DNA of 64,000 bases, from the NCBI GenBank assembly GCA_050248735.1, contig JBFWRU010000014.1, positions 1 through 64,000 of the forward strand, written 5' to 3'. Below are positions 50,564-60,075 of this stretch, one piece after another. A program made the position numbers and the translations under genes. This DNA is from JACKFE01 sp050248735 (GTDB lineage Bacteria > Nitrospirota > Nitrospiria > Nitrospirales > UBA8639). The notes beneath the pieces are model-generated. The model saw nothing but the letters and a program-made list of their open reading frames with translations, was not told the DNA's origin and did not search any database. The stretch's first letter is position 1; each line of letters starts with the position of its first letter.

Positions 50564-50636
50564 TTGGCAGATACAAGTGAAAAAGGTCGTGCTTTGGAAG
50601 GATTCAGAAGAACACGCCATCTGAAAGGAAGGGGCG

Positions 50637-51317
50637 ATGATCAAAACAGGACTCTTCAGCCTTGTCATATTTGTGATGATCGGTAGTCTTGTGGACTTTG
50701 CCGAATCGGGTCATTCAAGTGCTCAAAATGATCATTCATTACTTGACGCCGTTCATCGAAATGATGTGCCGGCTATCCAACGTTTATTGAAAAAGGGTGT
50801 CGCCGTGGATTCCCAGGATTCCCTGGGGCGTACGCCATTACTGATGGCCGTCGACAAGAACTATGTTGAAGCAGGAAGATTACTGATTGAAGCTGGGGCA
50901 AATGTGAATGTGCAGGATCATCAACAGGATAGTCCCTTCCTCCTGGCAGGAGCCCGAGGAAACCTGGAACTCTTAACGTCGACGTTGAAGGCCAATCCCG
51001 ATTTTAGCCTGTACAACCGGTTTGGAGGAACGGCGTTAATTCCGGCAGCGGAACGAGGTCATGTGGAGGTCGTCAAGGTACTTCTCGGCACAGATGTGGA
51101 TGTGAATCATGTGAACCGGCTAGGATGGACGGCTTTGTTAGAGGCCATTATTCTCGGTCAGGGGGGAGTTAACCACCAGGAGATCGTCAAAGCACTGATT
51201 GCGGCGGGAGCCAACGTCAATCTGGCCGATGGAGACGGGGTGACCCCTCTTCAGCATGCAAGGAAAAAAGGATTCAAAGAAATTGTGGCCCTGCTTGAGG
51301 CGGCCGGGGCTCGGTAA
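50637..51317 (+). CDS. Exported ankyrin-repeat protein
   Basis: The 226-residue protein has a signal peptide (about 1-28) and five to six ankyrin repeats (about 33-224): DHSLLDAVHRNDVPAIQRLL, GRTPLLMAVDKNYVEAGRLL, DSPFLLAGARGNLELL, GGTALIPAAERGHVEVVKVL, GWTALLEAIILG, and GVTPLQHARKKGFKEIVALL. Bacterial periplasmic ankyrin proteins (AnkB type) protect haem enzymes such as catalase from oxidative damage. GAAGGGG lies before the ATG. It is the first gene after a sigma54 promoter, followed by an HbpS-like gene. Confidence 0.9.
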   Translation: MIKTGLFSLVIFVMIGSLVDFAESGHSSAQNDHSLLDAVHRNDVPAIQRLLKKGVAVDSQDSLGRTPLLMAVDKNYVEAGRLLIEAGANVNVQDHQQDSPFLLAGARGNLELLTSTLKANPDFSLYNRFGGTALIPAAERGHVEVVKVLLGTDVDVNHVNRLGWTALLEAIILGQGGVNHQEIVKALIAAGANVNLADGDGVTPLQHARKKGFKEIVALLEAAGAR

Positions 51318-51419
51318 ATCCCGACTGTTTTTCAAGTGCACACGGTTTAAGGCAAAAGAGGACAAAGACGGATGGATGACACAGAGAAAAATTACTATTT
51401 GTTAATCAAGGAGGTAATC

Positions 51420-51971
51420 ATGCAGGAGAACAAAGGAATGCTTTCAAGCCGGAAATCCAAAAGACTGAGATTGATCCTATTCGCCGTCAGCCTTTTAGGT
51501 TTTTCTTATGGGAATGTGATGGCAGCCGAATTGCCTCGTGAAGCGGTACTCCCCGTGGGTCTTGCCGTGAAAGCTGCGCAAGCGGGGATAGAAAAGTGTA
51601 CCGTCGATGGGTATCGAGTCAGTGTGGCCGTGGTGGATCGGGCGGGTGTTTTACGGGCTTTGATTCGAGAAGATGGCGCTGGTCCACATACGGTGGATAG
51701 TAGTCGGAAAAAGGCCTATACCGCGGCAAGTTTGAAAAGGCCTACGGGAGAGTTGGCTGAATTGGCGACCAAGATGCCGGTGGTACAAGGGTTACGGGAT
51801 ATGAATGAGAACATTCTCATCCTGGGGGGCGGACTTCCCATTGAAATAGGTGGTGAAGTGGTGGGAGGAATCGGTGTTGGCGGGGCTCCAGGTGGCCATT
51901 TGGATGCGGCTTGCGCCCAAGCCGGCCTGGAGAGTATTGGAGCCTCGCAAAAAGTTCCTCAAAAAGATTGA
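51420..51971 (+). CDS. Exported GlcG/HbpS-family protein
   Basis: AGGAGG five bases before ATG 51420 fixes the start; the protein has 183 residues. It has a signal peptide (about 14-35, LILFAVSLLGFSYGNVMAAE). The GlcG/HbpS (DUF336) domain contains GLAVKAAQAGIEKCTVDGYRVSVAVVDRAGVLRALIREDGAGPHT, given as GLAVKAAQAGIEKC, VSVAVVDRAGVLRALIRED, and the end motif GGGLPIEIGGEVVGGIGVGGAPGG. HbpS binds haem outside the cell and senses redox stress. With the ankyrin gene it may form an oxidative-stress operon. Confidence 0.88.
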   Translation: MQENKGMLSSRKSKRLRLILFAVSLLGFSYGNVMAAELPREAVLPVGLAVKAAQAGIEKCTVDGYRVSVAVVDRAGVLRALIREDGAGPHTVDSSRKKAYTAASLKRPTGELAELATKMPVVQGLRDMNENILILGGGLPIEIGGEVVGGIGVGGAPGGHLDAACAQAGLESIGASQKVPQKD

Positions 51972-51992
51972 GGTGGACAAATAGCCCGTACT

Positions 51993-52030
51993 TACCCGCA
52001 GATTTTTCCCCAAGGGAAATTCTGCGGGTA
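51993..52030 (+). terminator. Terminator-like hairpin after the ankyrin/HbpS operon
   Basis: TACCCGCAGA (51993-52002) pairs with TCTGCGGGTA (52021-52030), and the inner TTTCCC/GGGAAA also pairs. There is no T tract after it, so it may act as a transcript-stabilising end or need Rho. The stretch on to 52460 holds no gene. Confidence 0.6.
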
Positions 52031-52460
52031 TGCGTGGCGTGGATGATGAATGTCCGAGGCTGGTATCTTCCTTCGGCTTCTTTTTGCCAGGGTTCCATTA
52101 AATGGTAAAAATCCCCTCATAACATTCTTCCACCTTTTTCATTCTCATTGACAACCTCCCTTTCTTGAGATTGTTGATCCTCGCATTTGTGTGTTCCGAT
52201 CTATTTTGCGTTTTCCTGGTGTAAGCCTTGACCACAGTCAGACGAAATGCCCATCGGTGGGGGAAGAATTGTCCACTTCTCCATGCCAGGCGGCATCTTT
52301 AAGATAAGGGGGTGCATTCGGGTTATCTTTGATCGATCCAGTGTCGACATGTTCGTGCAGATTATCTTCAGCGAAGAGGTGAGGGAAGTATAGAAAATGG
52401 TGTCCGTGGCAGGAAGTGGTCTAGGCTGGAAATTCCCGACAAACACAGGAGACCGGATAT

Positions 52461-53129
52461 ATGCTCCGTATGGTGATATTAGACATCGATGGAACGTTAA
52501 TGGACACGAATTATCTCCATGTTGAGGCCTGGGCTCGTGCCTTACAGGCCGTGAATTACCGGATCCCCCGGTCGACCATTCATCGACAGATTGGCAAAGG
52601 TGGGGATCTCATGCTTGAGGACCTGGGGATCGATAAGGATGTGTCTGCTCAGGCCAATGATCTGCATAGTGAGTTTTATGCGCAGACCCAGCACCATGGG
52701 TATCCATTACCCGGAGCAAAAGAATTAATCCGGAGAATTCATTCAAACTGCATCGCCGTCTGGCTCGCCACGAGTGCAAAATCTGAGGAGTTGGATCACC
52801 ATATCCAGGCCCTGGACGCGAAAGATAAATTTGCCGGGATTGTGTCATCTGAAGATGTCAATGAAGCGAAGCCCGCACCCGATGTGTTTCAGGAAACTCT
52901 GCGTCGATCCGGCATTGCTCCGGAGGACAGCATTGTCGTGGGTGATACCATTTGGGACATTCAAGCGGCCCAGAGTTGTGGACTTCAAACGATTGCGGTG
53001 TTGACGGGAGGGGCCTTTAGCCGCCAGGAATTCCGTGAGGCTGGAGCCGTGGCTGTCCATGTCGATTGCATCGATCTGCTCGGCTCCGGATTCCCGGCAT
53101 CCTTTGATTTCGTATGTGAGGAAGGATAA
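52461..53129 (+). CDS. HAD-superfamily hydrolase
   Basis: This is a phosphatase of the phosphoglycolate/beta-phosphoglucomutase subgroup. The 222-residue protein has motif I ILDIDGTLMDT (Asp8 and Asp10), motif II WLATSAKSEE (Ser/Thr), the Lys region EAKPAPDVFQETL and motif IV GDTIWDIQAA (Asp pair). The cap domain is at about 18-85. AGGAGA eight bases upstream supports the start. The substrate is unknown. It stands alone. Confidence 0.9.
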   Translation: MLRMVILDIDGTLMDTNYLHVEAWARALQAVNYRIPRSTIHRQIGKGGDLMLEDLGIDKDVSAQANDLHSEFYAQTQHHGYPLPGAKELIRRIHSNCIAVWLATSAKSEELDHHIQALDAKDKFAGIVSSEDVNEAKPAPDVFQETLRRSGIAPEDSIVVGDTIWDIQAAQSCGLQTIAVLTGGAFSRQEFREAGAVAVHVDCIDLLGSGFPASFDFVCEEG

Positions 53130-53144
53130 GAGTAAAGCGACCGG

Positions 53145-53390
53145 TCAACGACGGGTGATGATTCGATAGATCCAGAGAAACAGGATAGCCCCGATGACGG
53201 CCATCACAAATCCAACAGGATCGTCCTGGCGATCCAGGCCTAACATCCGGCCCAACATGCCGCCGAAGAGCGATCCAATCATCCCAATGGCGACGGTTGC
53301 CCAAAATCCGCCGGGGTCTTTCCCCGGCATGATCAGCTTCCCCACTATTCCTACGATTAACCCAAAAACAATCCACGCAACAACAGTCAT
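53145..53390 (-). CDS. GlsB/YeaQ/YmgE-family stress membrane protein
   Basis: The start is ATG 53390, with AGGAG eight bases upstream. The 81 residues span three membrane helices with the glycine-rich family pattern: WIVFGLIVGIVGKLIMPG, GFWATVAIGMIGSLFGGMLG and VGFVMAVIGAILFLWIYR. Members are small inner-membrane proteins induced by stress. It lies 11 bases downstream of the permease gene and is probably co-transcribed. Confidence 0.92.
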   Translation of the reverse strand: MTVVAWIVFGLIVGIVGKLIMPGKDPGGFWATVAIGMIGSLFGGMLGRMLGLDRQDDPVGFVMAVIGAILFLWIYRIITRR

Positions 53391-53401
53391 TCCGACCACT
53401 C

Positions 53402-54514
53402 CTATGTGATGCCCGGCTCCCCTGGTGTTCCCGTCGCGGGTTTGACTAACAGGCCGCTTCCCGCCTGATAGTTGTCACGATAGATCTGAAATACCGCCAC
53501 GGCGATCCCGAGCAGGATCGGCCCAAGAAACAACCCGATAAATCCGAAATAGGCGAGCCCCCCCAAGGTAGCGAAAAAGAGAAACAGAACCGGTAAATCG
53601 GCTTCCGTTCCGACCAGCAGAGGTTGAAGGAAATTATCCATCAGCCCGACTAATCCGACTCCCACAACGATCATGACCACCCCTTTCCAAAGCGGAGCGG
53701 TCAAAAAGAGATACACCGCCACCGGCCCCCAGACCAGGGCCGTCCCGCCGATCGGCAGGAGAGAAAATAATGCGCTTATGGCACCGAGAAAGACGGGGAA
53801 TGGAACGCCCAGCGCCCCATAGGCAAGACCTGCCACAAATCCCTGGGCCAGAGCGGTGAACAGCGTGCCTCGAACGACGGCCACCACGACATGGTCAAGT
53901 CGCGCAAAAATCAGGGCTTTGTAACTCTCTTCGATAGGAAGAGCCTCGTAGAATGCGCGATAGAGCCGATGTCCATCCCGAAAGAAAAAAAACAGGGTAA
54001 AGAGGATGAGAAAAAAGTCCGTCACCAGAGAAATGGTGTTTTTGGCTAAGCCTCCAAAGCTGCTCAACACAACCCCGCTCACGGCTTTACTGCCTTCAAT
54101 AAGGGAGTCCTGGAGATCGCCATAGGCCAGAATGAATCGTCCCAGCAGCGGTTGGGAAAGATGGCCGATGAACGGTAAACGGCCAACCTGTTCAGGCAGA
54201 CGGTGGAGGCCGTCAGACTCCACCCACGCGGCGGCATCCTGGTAAGCATGCATCGTTTCCGTAAAAACCAGAAACAGCAGATAGGCAAAGGGTAATACGA
54301 CCACCAACATCACGCCCAAGGTGCTGAGTGCTGCAGAGATTGTGGTCCGCCCACGAAGGGTTTGTGTCAGGCGCTCATACCCAGGATAGAAGAGCCGTAC
54401 CAAAATCAGAGCCCATAAAATCGGAGTAAAAAATGGCGCAAAGATCAGGGCCAATTGGTACAACAATAGGCAACAGAGAATCAAAAACGTGACTGAAAGA
54501 ATTTGGGGTGACAT
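53402..54514 (-). CDS. AI-2E-family (PerM/YdiK-like) membrane transporter
   Basis: The 370-residue protein has about eight membrane spans: LILCCLLLYQLALIFAPFF near the N terminus, LGVMLVVVLPFAYLLFLVF, TDFFLILFTLFFFFRDG and the C-terminal cluster from FVAGLAYGALGVPFPVFLGAISALFSLLP on. The central soluble loop precedes FFFRDG, and GLFLGPILLGIAVAVFQIY closes the fold; these are family marks. Substrates proposed for members include autoinducer-2, sodium/proton exchange and others, so none is assigned here. It is first in a two-gene unit with glsB. Confidence 0.9.
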   Translation of the reverse strand: MSPQILSVTFLILCCLLLYQLALIFAPFFTPILWALILVRLFYPGYERLTQTLRGRTTISAALSTLGVMLVVVLPFAYLLFLVFTETMHAYQDAAAWVESDGLHRLPEQVGRLPFIGHLSQPLLGRFILAYGDLQDSLIEGSKAVSGVVLSSFGGLAKNTISLVTDFFLILFTLFFFFRDGHRLYRAFYEALPIEESYKALIFARLDHVVVAVVRGTLFTALAQGFVAGLAYGALGVPFPVFLGAISALFSLLPIGGTALVWGPVAVYLFLTAPLWKGVVMIVVGVGLVGLMDNFLQPLLVGTEADLPVLFLFFATLGGLAYFGFIGLFLGPILLGIAVAVFQIYRDNYQAGSGLLVKPATGTPGEPGIT

Positions 54515-55004
54515 GTAAATGGATGTGGTCAGCCTAATAAATGATGACTGAAAATCACCGAGGCGGTTGGCGAAGGTGGAAGAACAATTGTTGACTTCTG
54601 TTCACCGAAGATGAGGCCACCATTCGGTTGTTAGCCTCTGGGATTGTGTATGTGTAAGGAGGTCATCGGAGTGACTTCCTGGACAAATGTTTTTAATTTT
54701 TCAGGTAATGTTCACTGTAGATGACCATGAAGAAACTTTAAAATATACAAAAGGTCTCAGCGATCGTGACTAATGTCTTATTCGCGTGTGCCAAGCTCCT
54801 TTTCTTCATTTATCCACATTAAAATATTCATACACGTATCCTCATCTCGTTATGAGTAAAATGCATCTCCAGAATTCAAATGATTGGAGTCTGGGCCATG
54901 GGTTTCGCAGCATCTCTTTTTTCATGAGGGATCAAAGCGGGGAGAGGAAAATTTGATGGTAGGAGATAGGAATGAGGGAATATGAAATCTCCGTGATGAC
55001 TATT
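54515..55004. other. Intergenic region, no gene
   Basis: A near-perfect inverted repeat GGAGGTCA (54658-54665) / TGACTTCC (54672-54679) is the only clear structure. The promoter of the permease operon should lie close to 54515-54600. Confidence 0.4.
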
Positions 55005-55027
55005 CGGCATCTGCCGATATTTCGGCA
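55005..55027 (+). promoter_or_regulatory. Operator copy 2 of the activator 2 regulon
   Basis: CGGC-AT-CTGCCGA-TATT-TCGGCA. It lies about 127 bp upstream of the GC of the promoter at 55133. The preceding TT gives TTCGGC, shared with copy 3. Confidence 0.75.
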
Positions 55028-55132
55028 AAGTTTCCAATCCATTTCACAGACAAGCTCTCCTTGGATGGAAGAAACATTCCCATTTCGTCGAAATAACGGA
55101 GGGTTGGGAAAAAATTGAAGTATGCGGCTAAA

Positions 55133-55148
55133 AGGAATGATTATTGCG
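55133..55148 (+). promoter_or_regulatory. Sigma54 promoter of the VOC/hydroquinone reductase operon
   Basis: AGG-AATGATTATT-GCG has GG-N10-GC with TT before GC. The -24 extension (AATG instead of CACG) is weaker. It lies 90 bases before the start codon at 55237. Confidence 0.65.
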
Positions 55149-55236
55149 AAAACTCACATGTTAGAGAAACTTTGGAGATTCCTGATTCAATGAGTTTCGA
55201 GAAGACAGTCGTCACTATTCTGGAAGGGGTATAGTT

Positions 55237-55683
55237 ATGAAGGCACAATATCTAGGACATGTGGTGTTTTATGTCAAAAACCTTTCTCAGTCTTTGGCTT
55301 TCTACCGCGATGTGGTGGGATTTCAGGAAGTCGGACGGATTTTTAGCGGAAAAGCCGCGGCTCTCACTTCCGGCCGGACTCATCACGAACTTCTATTAAT
55401 TGAAGTTGGCGATGTTCCAGGACCGTCTTCAGGAAGGCGGCGTGGTCTTTATCACATCGGTATTAAAGTCGGAGATAGTCTTGGTGAACTTCGCGCGGCT
55501 AAGCAAGACCTTGAACTGGCCGGCATTGCCGTTTCGGGCATGAGTGACCATACCGTCAGTCAGAGTCTCTATCTCCATGACCCTGACGGGAATGAAGTGG
55601 AATTGTACGTGGATGATCCGGCAGTTGATTGGAAGCGCGATCCCCAAGCGGTCTTGGCTCCGATCAAACCGTTAATTTTGTAA
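55237..55683 (+). CDS. VOC-family (glyoxalase/dioxygenase fold) protein
   Basis: The 148-residue protein has two beta-alpha-beta3 modules: LGHVVFYVKNLSQSLAFYRDVVGF (His8 as likely metal ligand, in blocks LGHVVFYVKNLSQSL and AFYRDVVGF) and LYHIGIKVGDSLGELRAAKQ, with DPDGNEVELYVDD (Glu as ligand) at the end. This is the CatE/glyoxalase type. It is first in a four-gene operon with a methyltransferase, another VOC protein and a glutathionyl-hydroquinone reductase. The set suggests defence against quinones or other electrophiles. Confidence 0.9.
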   Translation: MKAQYLGHVVFYVKNLSQSLAFYRDVVGFQEVGRIFSGKAAALTSGRTHHELLLIEVGDVPGPSSGRRRGLYHIGIKVGDSLGELRAAKQDLELAGIAVSGMSDHTVSQSLYLHDPDGNEVELYVDDPAVDWKRDPQAVLAPIKPLIL

Positions 55684-55802
55684 TCAGAATATTATTGGGT
55701 GGTGATTGAGAGGGAATATTTCGAAAAAATTATGGGTGATTGAGAATCCTGAAAATCTCAATCATGAGCGTCCATGGAAAGTTTGAATACAAGGAGATTG
55801 AT

Positions 55803-56828
55803 ATGGCAACGACCCAACCAACCGAAGGCCCTTCACCGGCATTGTTTTTTCAAACGGTCAATGGGCATATGCGGACGGCCGCACTGAAAACCGCCATTGA
55901 ACTGGAATTGTTTACCGCTCTTGCTGAAGGGCATTGCACCCCCAAAGCTTTGGCCCGACGATGCGGTGGGGCCGAGCGGGGGATGCGAATGTTGGGGGAT
56001 TATCTGACTGTTGGGGGTTTTCTGACTAAATCCGGGGATGAGTATCAGTTGACTTCAGATTCCCAAATATTTTTGACCAAGACCTCGGCTACCTATTTAG
56101 GGCCAACGCTGGACTTTATGTTGTCCTTTCCCCTTGTGGAGGGATTCAAGCAGCTCACCGGCGCCGTTCGGAAAGGAGGAACCGTGGTCGGCGAGAAAGG
56201 CACGTTGGCACCGGAACATCCGGATTGGGTCACCTTTGCTCGTTCAATGGTTCCGCTCATGAAGGGACCGGCATTGTGGATGGCCGACTGGGTCCAACGG
56301 GAGGCGTCGCATACCCGAAAGGTATTGGATGTGGCGGCGGGTCACGGAATATTCGGAATTGAAATCGGCAAAAAACTTCCCCAAGCCCAGATTACCGCTC
56401 AGGATTGGCCCAATGTGCTGACTGTGGCCAGGAACAATGCCCGGGCGGCTGGAATCGCCGATCGATTTCATGAATTACCGGGAAGTGCTTTCGACGTGGA
56501 ATTGGGGGAGGATTATGATCTGATTCTGCTGACAAATTTTCTGCATCATTTTGATGTGTCCACCTGCGAAACGTTTTTGAAAAAGGTGCATAGTGCCCTC
56601 AACCCTGGTGGATATGTGATGACCCTTGAATTTATTCCCAATGAAGACCGGATTTCTCCGGCGCCGATGGCGGAATTCTGTCTGATTATGTTAGCGACCA
56701 CGCCTGCCGGCGATGCCTACATATTGAGTGAATATGACCGCATGTTCCGGCAGGCCGGGTTCGGGGACAGCCTCATGCAGGATATCCCTGCCTCAAATGA
56801 GCGAGTCATTATTACCAAGAAGCAATAG
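55803..56828 (+). CDS. O-methyltransferase (family 2, acetylserotonin/hydroxyneurosporene type)
   Basis: AAGGAG six bases before ATG 55803 fixes the start. The protein has 341 residues. The N-terminal winged-helix dimerisation domain is at about 10-100 (ALKTAIELELFTALAEG, LARRCGGAERGMRMLGDYL). The SAM-binding domain has VLDVAAGHGIFGIEIGK (about 180-196), ITAQDWPNVL, and the catalytic region DLILLTNFLHHFD (His-His, about 243-255). It methylates a hydroxyl of a small aromatic or polyketide-like molecule. Within this operon a quinol or catechol-type substrate is plausible. Confidence 0.9.
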   Translation: MATTQPTEGPSPALFFQTVNGHMRTAALKTAIELELFTALAEGHCTPKALARRCGGAERGMRMLGDYLTVGGFLTKSGDEYQLTSDSQIFLTKTSATYLGPTLDFMLSFPLVEGFKQLTGAVRKGGTVVGEKGTLAPEHPDWVTFARSMVPLMKGPALWMADWVQREASHTRKVLDVAAGHGIFGIEIGKKLPQAQITAQDWPNVLTVARNNARAAGIADRFHELPGSAFDVELGEDYDLILLTNFLHHFDVSTCETFLKKVHSALNPGGYVMTLEFIPNEDRISPAPMAEFCLIMLATTPAGDAYILSEYDRMFRQAGFGDSLMQDIPASNERVIITKKQ

Positions 56829-56848
56829 AATAGAAAGGAGGAATCGTC

Positions 56849-57277
56849 ATGTCCGTTCAAGTCTATGGAGTCAATCATGTGGCTATTGAGGTGGATAATG
56901 CCCAGAAGGCCGTCGAGTTCTACACTGATGTCTTCAACCTGGAGATGTTGCGAGGGGGGGAGGGAGCAGCCTGGTGCAAGCTGGGAGAACACCAATTTCT
57001 CGCGATTTTTGAAGTGGAAACCCTTCATCCGGATCGCACGAAACATTTTGGCATCATGGTTCGGGATGAAGCCCAGATTGCCGAAGTCAGGAAAAAGATC
57101 ACGAAAAAATATGGACTGGACGTGCATCCTGACTTCCGGTGTGATTTTCGGGATCCCTGGGGCAACCGGATTCAAGTCGGGGACCTTCAGGATGAATCGC
57201 TGGTCTGGCTCCTGCCTTACCGGGAGGTTCAGGACATGGGGATCACATTTTCCTCACCATCCACGGTGTCTTCATAA
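56849..57277 (+). CDS. VOC-family protein
   Basis: The 142-residue protein begins VYGVNHVAIEVDNAQKAVEFYTDVF (His as ligand; blocks VYGVNHVAIEVDN and AQKAVEFYTDVF) and has a second half with KHFGIMVRDEAQIAEV and FRDPWGNRIQVGDL. It is of the fosfomycin-resistance/glyoxalase type by fold, without a specific match. AAAGGAGG precedes the ATG. It is third in the operon. Confidence 0.9.
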   Translation: MSVQVYGVNHVAIEVDNAQKAVEFYTDVFNLEMLRGGEGAAWCKLGEHQFLAIFEVETLHPDRTKHFGIMVRDEAQIAEVRKKITKKYGLDVHPDFRCDFRDPWGNRIQVGDLQDESLVWLLPYREVQDMGITFSSPSTVSS

Positions 57278-57297
57278 CATGTAACCAGGAGAAAGCC

Positions 57298-58242
57298 ATG
57301 GTTGTACGCGCGCAATTTCCCGACGAACAATCGGGAGACGGGTCCTATCAGCGTCAGGACGATATCTTCCGAGATTGGGTGACGGAAGATGGAAGTTCCG
57401 GGTATCCAGCTGAGGCGGGCCGCTATCATTTGTATGTCTCGTTGGCCTGCCCCTGGGCCCATCGTACGATTATTCTTCGAAAGCTGAAGCGGTTGGAATC
57501 CGTTATTGGCATGACCGTGGTGGACCCGATTAGAGATGAGAAGGGGTGGGCCTTTCGGCCAGGTCCCGGTCATTCTCCTGATCCCGTTAACGGATTCACA
57601 TTCCTGAGTGAAGCCTATGCCGAAATGGATCCTGGTTACCGAGGGCGTGTGACCGTCCCGGTATTATGGGATTGCCGGACCGGCCGCCTAGTCAGTAATT
57701 CCGACGATGACATCATGAGAATGTTCAATAGCGCCTTCAACCGGTTCACCGACAGCCGGAAAGACTTCTATCCGCAAGACCTTCGGGATGAGATTGATCG
57801 GCTGAACGACGATATCTATGAGCGAGTGAATAACGGGGTGTACCGAGCAGGCTTTGCCACGTCCCAGAAATCCTATGAATCAGCGGTGCGTCGTCTGTTT
57901 GAAGCACTCGATGAGTTGGACGATCGTTTATCCCGTCAACGCTTCCTGTTTGGTGACCGGATCGTAGCAACCGATTGGCGGTTGTTTGTGACCTTGATTC
58001 GCTTTGATGCCGTCTATCATGGACACTTTAAATGTAATCTCCGCCGCATTGTGGATTATCCTAACGTATACGGGTATGTGAAAGATCTGTATCAGCATGA
58101 CGGCGTGTCAACAACCGTTAATTTCGATCATATCAAACGTCACTATTATATCACCCATGATGATATTAATCCGACGGGGATCGTGCCCTTGGGGCCGGTT
58201 CAGGATTTCACGACACCACATGGAAGAGAAAATATCGGATAG
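57298..58242 (+). CDS. Glutathionyl-hydroquinone reductase (YqjG/ECM4 type GST)
   Basis: It reduces glutathionyl-hydroquinones back to hydroquinones. The 314-residue protein has the signature YPAEAGRYHLYVSLACPWAHR (Cys51 catalytic; blocks YPAEAGRYHLYVSL and ACPWAHR), DPIRDEKGWAF, VPVLWDCRTGRLVSNSDDDIMRMFN (blocks) and the C-terminal helical GST domain with FLFGDRIVATDWRLFVTLIRFDAVY. AGGAG is six bases before the ATG. It is the last gene of the operon and gives the clearest clue to its role, namely quinone detoxification. Confidence 0.95.
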   Translation: MVVRAQFPDEQSGDGSYQRQDDIFRDWVTEDGSSGYPAEAGRYHLYVSLACPWAHRTIILRKLKRLESVIGMTVVDPIRDEKGWAFRPGPGHSPDPVNGFTFLSEAYAEMDPGYRGRVTVPVLWDCRTGRLVSNSDDDIMRMFNSAFNRFTDSRKDFYPQDLRDEIDRLNDDIYERVNNGVYRAGFATSQKSYESAVRRLFEALDELDDRLSRQRFLFGDRIVATDWRLFVTLIRFDAVYHGHFKCNLRRIVDYPNVYGYVKDLYQHDGVSTTVNFDHIKRHYYITHDDINPTGIVPLGPVQDFTTPHGRENIG

Positions 58243-58401
58243 GAGAAGTTATCAGGTTCTGTTCTTCTCATAGCCAAGCAAAATCCTCACACACCCACGC
58301 CTTTCATGAGGTCTGCCTGTGGTGTCCCTCTTAAGAAGAGATGGTCGTTCCGAGTGCCAACTTGATTTATGAATCCCTGAGGCTCCCTCCGATTAGAAAA
58401 C

Positions 58402-59940
58402 TCAGGGGGTAATTGAGAGAAAGATCGTACTTTGGTTCCGTCGGAGCAATATCAAAATTTTCTCGTCAGCCTTTAGGGCTCTGGTGAGCCGTTGAAAGTC
58501 CTCCACTGAGGTTACAGGTTTACGATTGATCTCAAGGAGAATGTCACCTTCCCGGATCCCGGCCCGATGCGCGGGACTCTGAGGAGTCACCTTCGTGACA
58601 TGTACTCCCTTTTCTCCAAGTGGTGCCGATTCGACGATGATACCGGTTAACGCATGCTTTTCTCCCGCTTCTCCTGTGGAGGAAAAGGCGCTGATATCCT
58701 TTGGCATTTCGGCAATGGTCACCTGGAGTTCATGCCCATCTCCGTCTCGAAGAATTCTTATTTTCACCGGGGCATTGGGTAAACTTTCCGCTACCAGCGA
58801 TCGAAGATGACGAGTGTCGGTGACTTCGTGGGAATTATATTCGCGAATAATATCTCCTCGTTTGAGACCGCCTTCTTCCGCCGGGCTCTCCTTCACCACC
58901 TCACTGATTAAGGCCCCCCGCGTATCGGGAGCTTGAAATTGTGTCTGCAGGTCGGGTGTGAGATCTTGAATCGAGACTCCAAGCCATCCCCGGACAACTT
59001 TTCCATGTTCAATAAGGCTGGACTGTATGGCCTTGGCCATGTTGCTGGGGATGGCAAATCCTATTCCCATATATCCCCCGGACCGGCTGAAGATTGCCGT
59101 GTTGATGCCCACCAGTTCACCTTTGAGATTTATTAAGGCCCCACCCGAATTCCCGGGATTAATGGCTGCATCCGTTTGAATGAAGTCTTCATAATCCACA
59201 ATACCGACATTGGCGCGACCCACGGCACTGACAATGCCCATGGTGACCGTTTGGGTCAGCCCGAACGGGTTGCCGATGGCCATGACCATTTCACCGACCT
59301 GCAGATCTCGCGAATCGCCCCAGGATAAAGCCGGCAGTCCCTCCGCCTCGATTTTGAGCAGGGCCAGATCGGTTTTCGGATCTGTTCCAATCACCTTGGC
59401 CGTAAAATTGCGTTTGTCCGATAGCGTAACTTGAATGTCCTCACCGTTTTCCACGACATGATTGTTCGTAATAATATAGCCGTCCTGGCTCACGATCACG
59501 CCAGATCCGGTTCCTTGTTGACGCGGGGAATCCTTGGGGTGAAATCTTTTTTCGAATTCATCTCCAAAGAATCTTCGAAAAAACGGGTCGTCAAAAAATG
59601 GAGACTGCCATGACGGTCCATCTTTCGTGAAGACCGTGGTCGATATATTGACCACGGCCGGTTGGGCGTGTTTGGCCGCCTGAATGAGTGTGGAATTTTG
59701 AAGGATAAGATCCCCTTGATCCGTCAGCGTATTGCGGGTGAGGACAGGGGTAGCCGTAAATTTTGGAGCATCTGAATTCTTGAAGTCTGTTGGTTGGGGA
59801 ATGTGTTGAGACAAAAATGGAGTGCCGGCCAGACTCAATCCTAAAAACATTCCGGCCAACAATAGTCCAATGCCGCTCAGGATCAAGGCGACCCTCCGGC
59901 GTCGATACTGTCCGGCAGTGGGTTGACTGTTATTCATCAT
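58402..59940 (-). CDS. Do-family periplasmic serine protease (DegP/HtrA)
   Basis: It degrades or refolds damaged envelope proteins. The 512-residue protein has one N-terminal membrane or signal segment (about 17-40). The trypsin-like domain has His161 in ITNNHVVEN, Asp191 in KTDLALLKIE and Ser265 in INPGNSGGALIN. Two PDZ domains follow (about 320-405, RGWLGVSIQDLTPD; about 425-510, HVTKVTPQSPAHRAGIREGD). GGAGG four bases before the ATG supports the start. It stands at the edge of an Hsp20 cluster, fitting an envelope-stress role. Confidence 0.96.
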   Translation of the reverse strand: MMNNSQPTAGQYRRRRVALILSGIGLLLAGMFLGLSLAGTPFLSQHIPQPTDFKNSDAPKFTATPVLTRNTLTDQGDLILQNSTLIQAAKHAQPAVVNISTTVFTKDGPSWQSPFFDDPFFRRFFGDEFEKRFHPKDSPRQQGTGSGVIVSQDGYIITNNHVVENGEDIQVTLSDKRNFTAKVIGTDPKTDLALLKIEAEGLPALSWGDSRDLQVGEMVMAIGNPFGLTQTVTMGIVSAVGRANVGIVDYEDFIQTDAAINPGNSGGALINLKGELVGINTAIFSRSGGYMGIGFAIPSNMAKAIQSSLIEHGKVVRGWLGVSIQDLTPDLQTQFQAPDTRGALISEVVKESPAEEGGLKRGDIIREYNSHEVTDTRHLRSLVAESLPNAPVKIRILRDGDGHELQVTIAEMPKDISAFSSTGEAGEKHALTGIIVESAPLGEKGVHVTKVTPQSPAHRAGIREGDILLEINRKPVTSVEDFQRLTRALKADEKILILLRRNQSTIFLSITP

Positions 59941-60075
59941 GAGACCTCCGCAATGTCATTAATGCGGGCAAGGAGCCTCAGTGCTCATGGCCGAAATTGA
60001 TGGGCCTGTATACGACAAACGGGTACTGAGGAGCCGAGTTGATCGATCCTCTCTCACCAGGAGGAGCAATCTCAT

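Noticed and set aside
54658..54679. Inverted repeat GGAGGTCA/TGACTTCC
   Set aside because: A single short copy with no neighbouring promoter that I can define; not enough for a named site.
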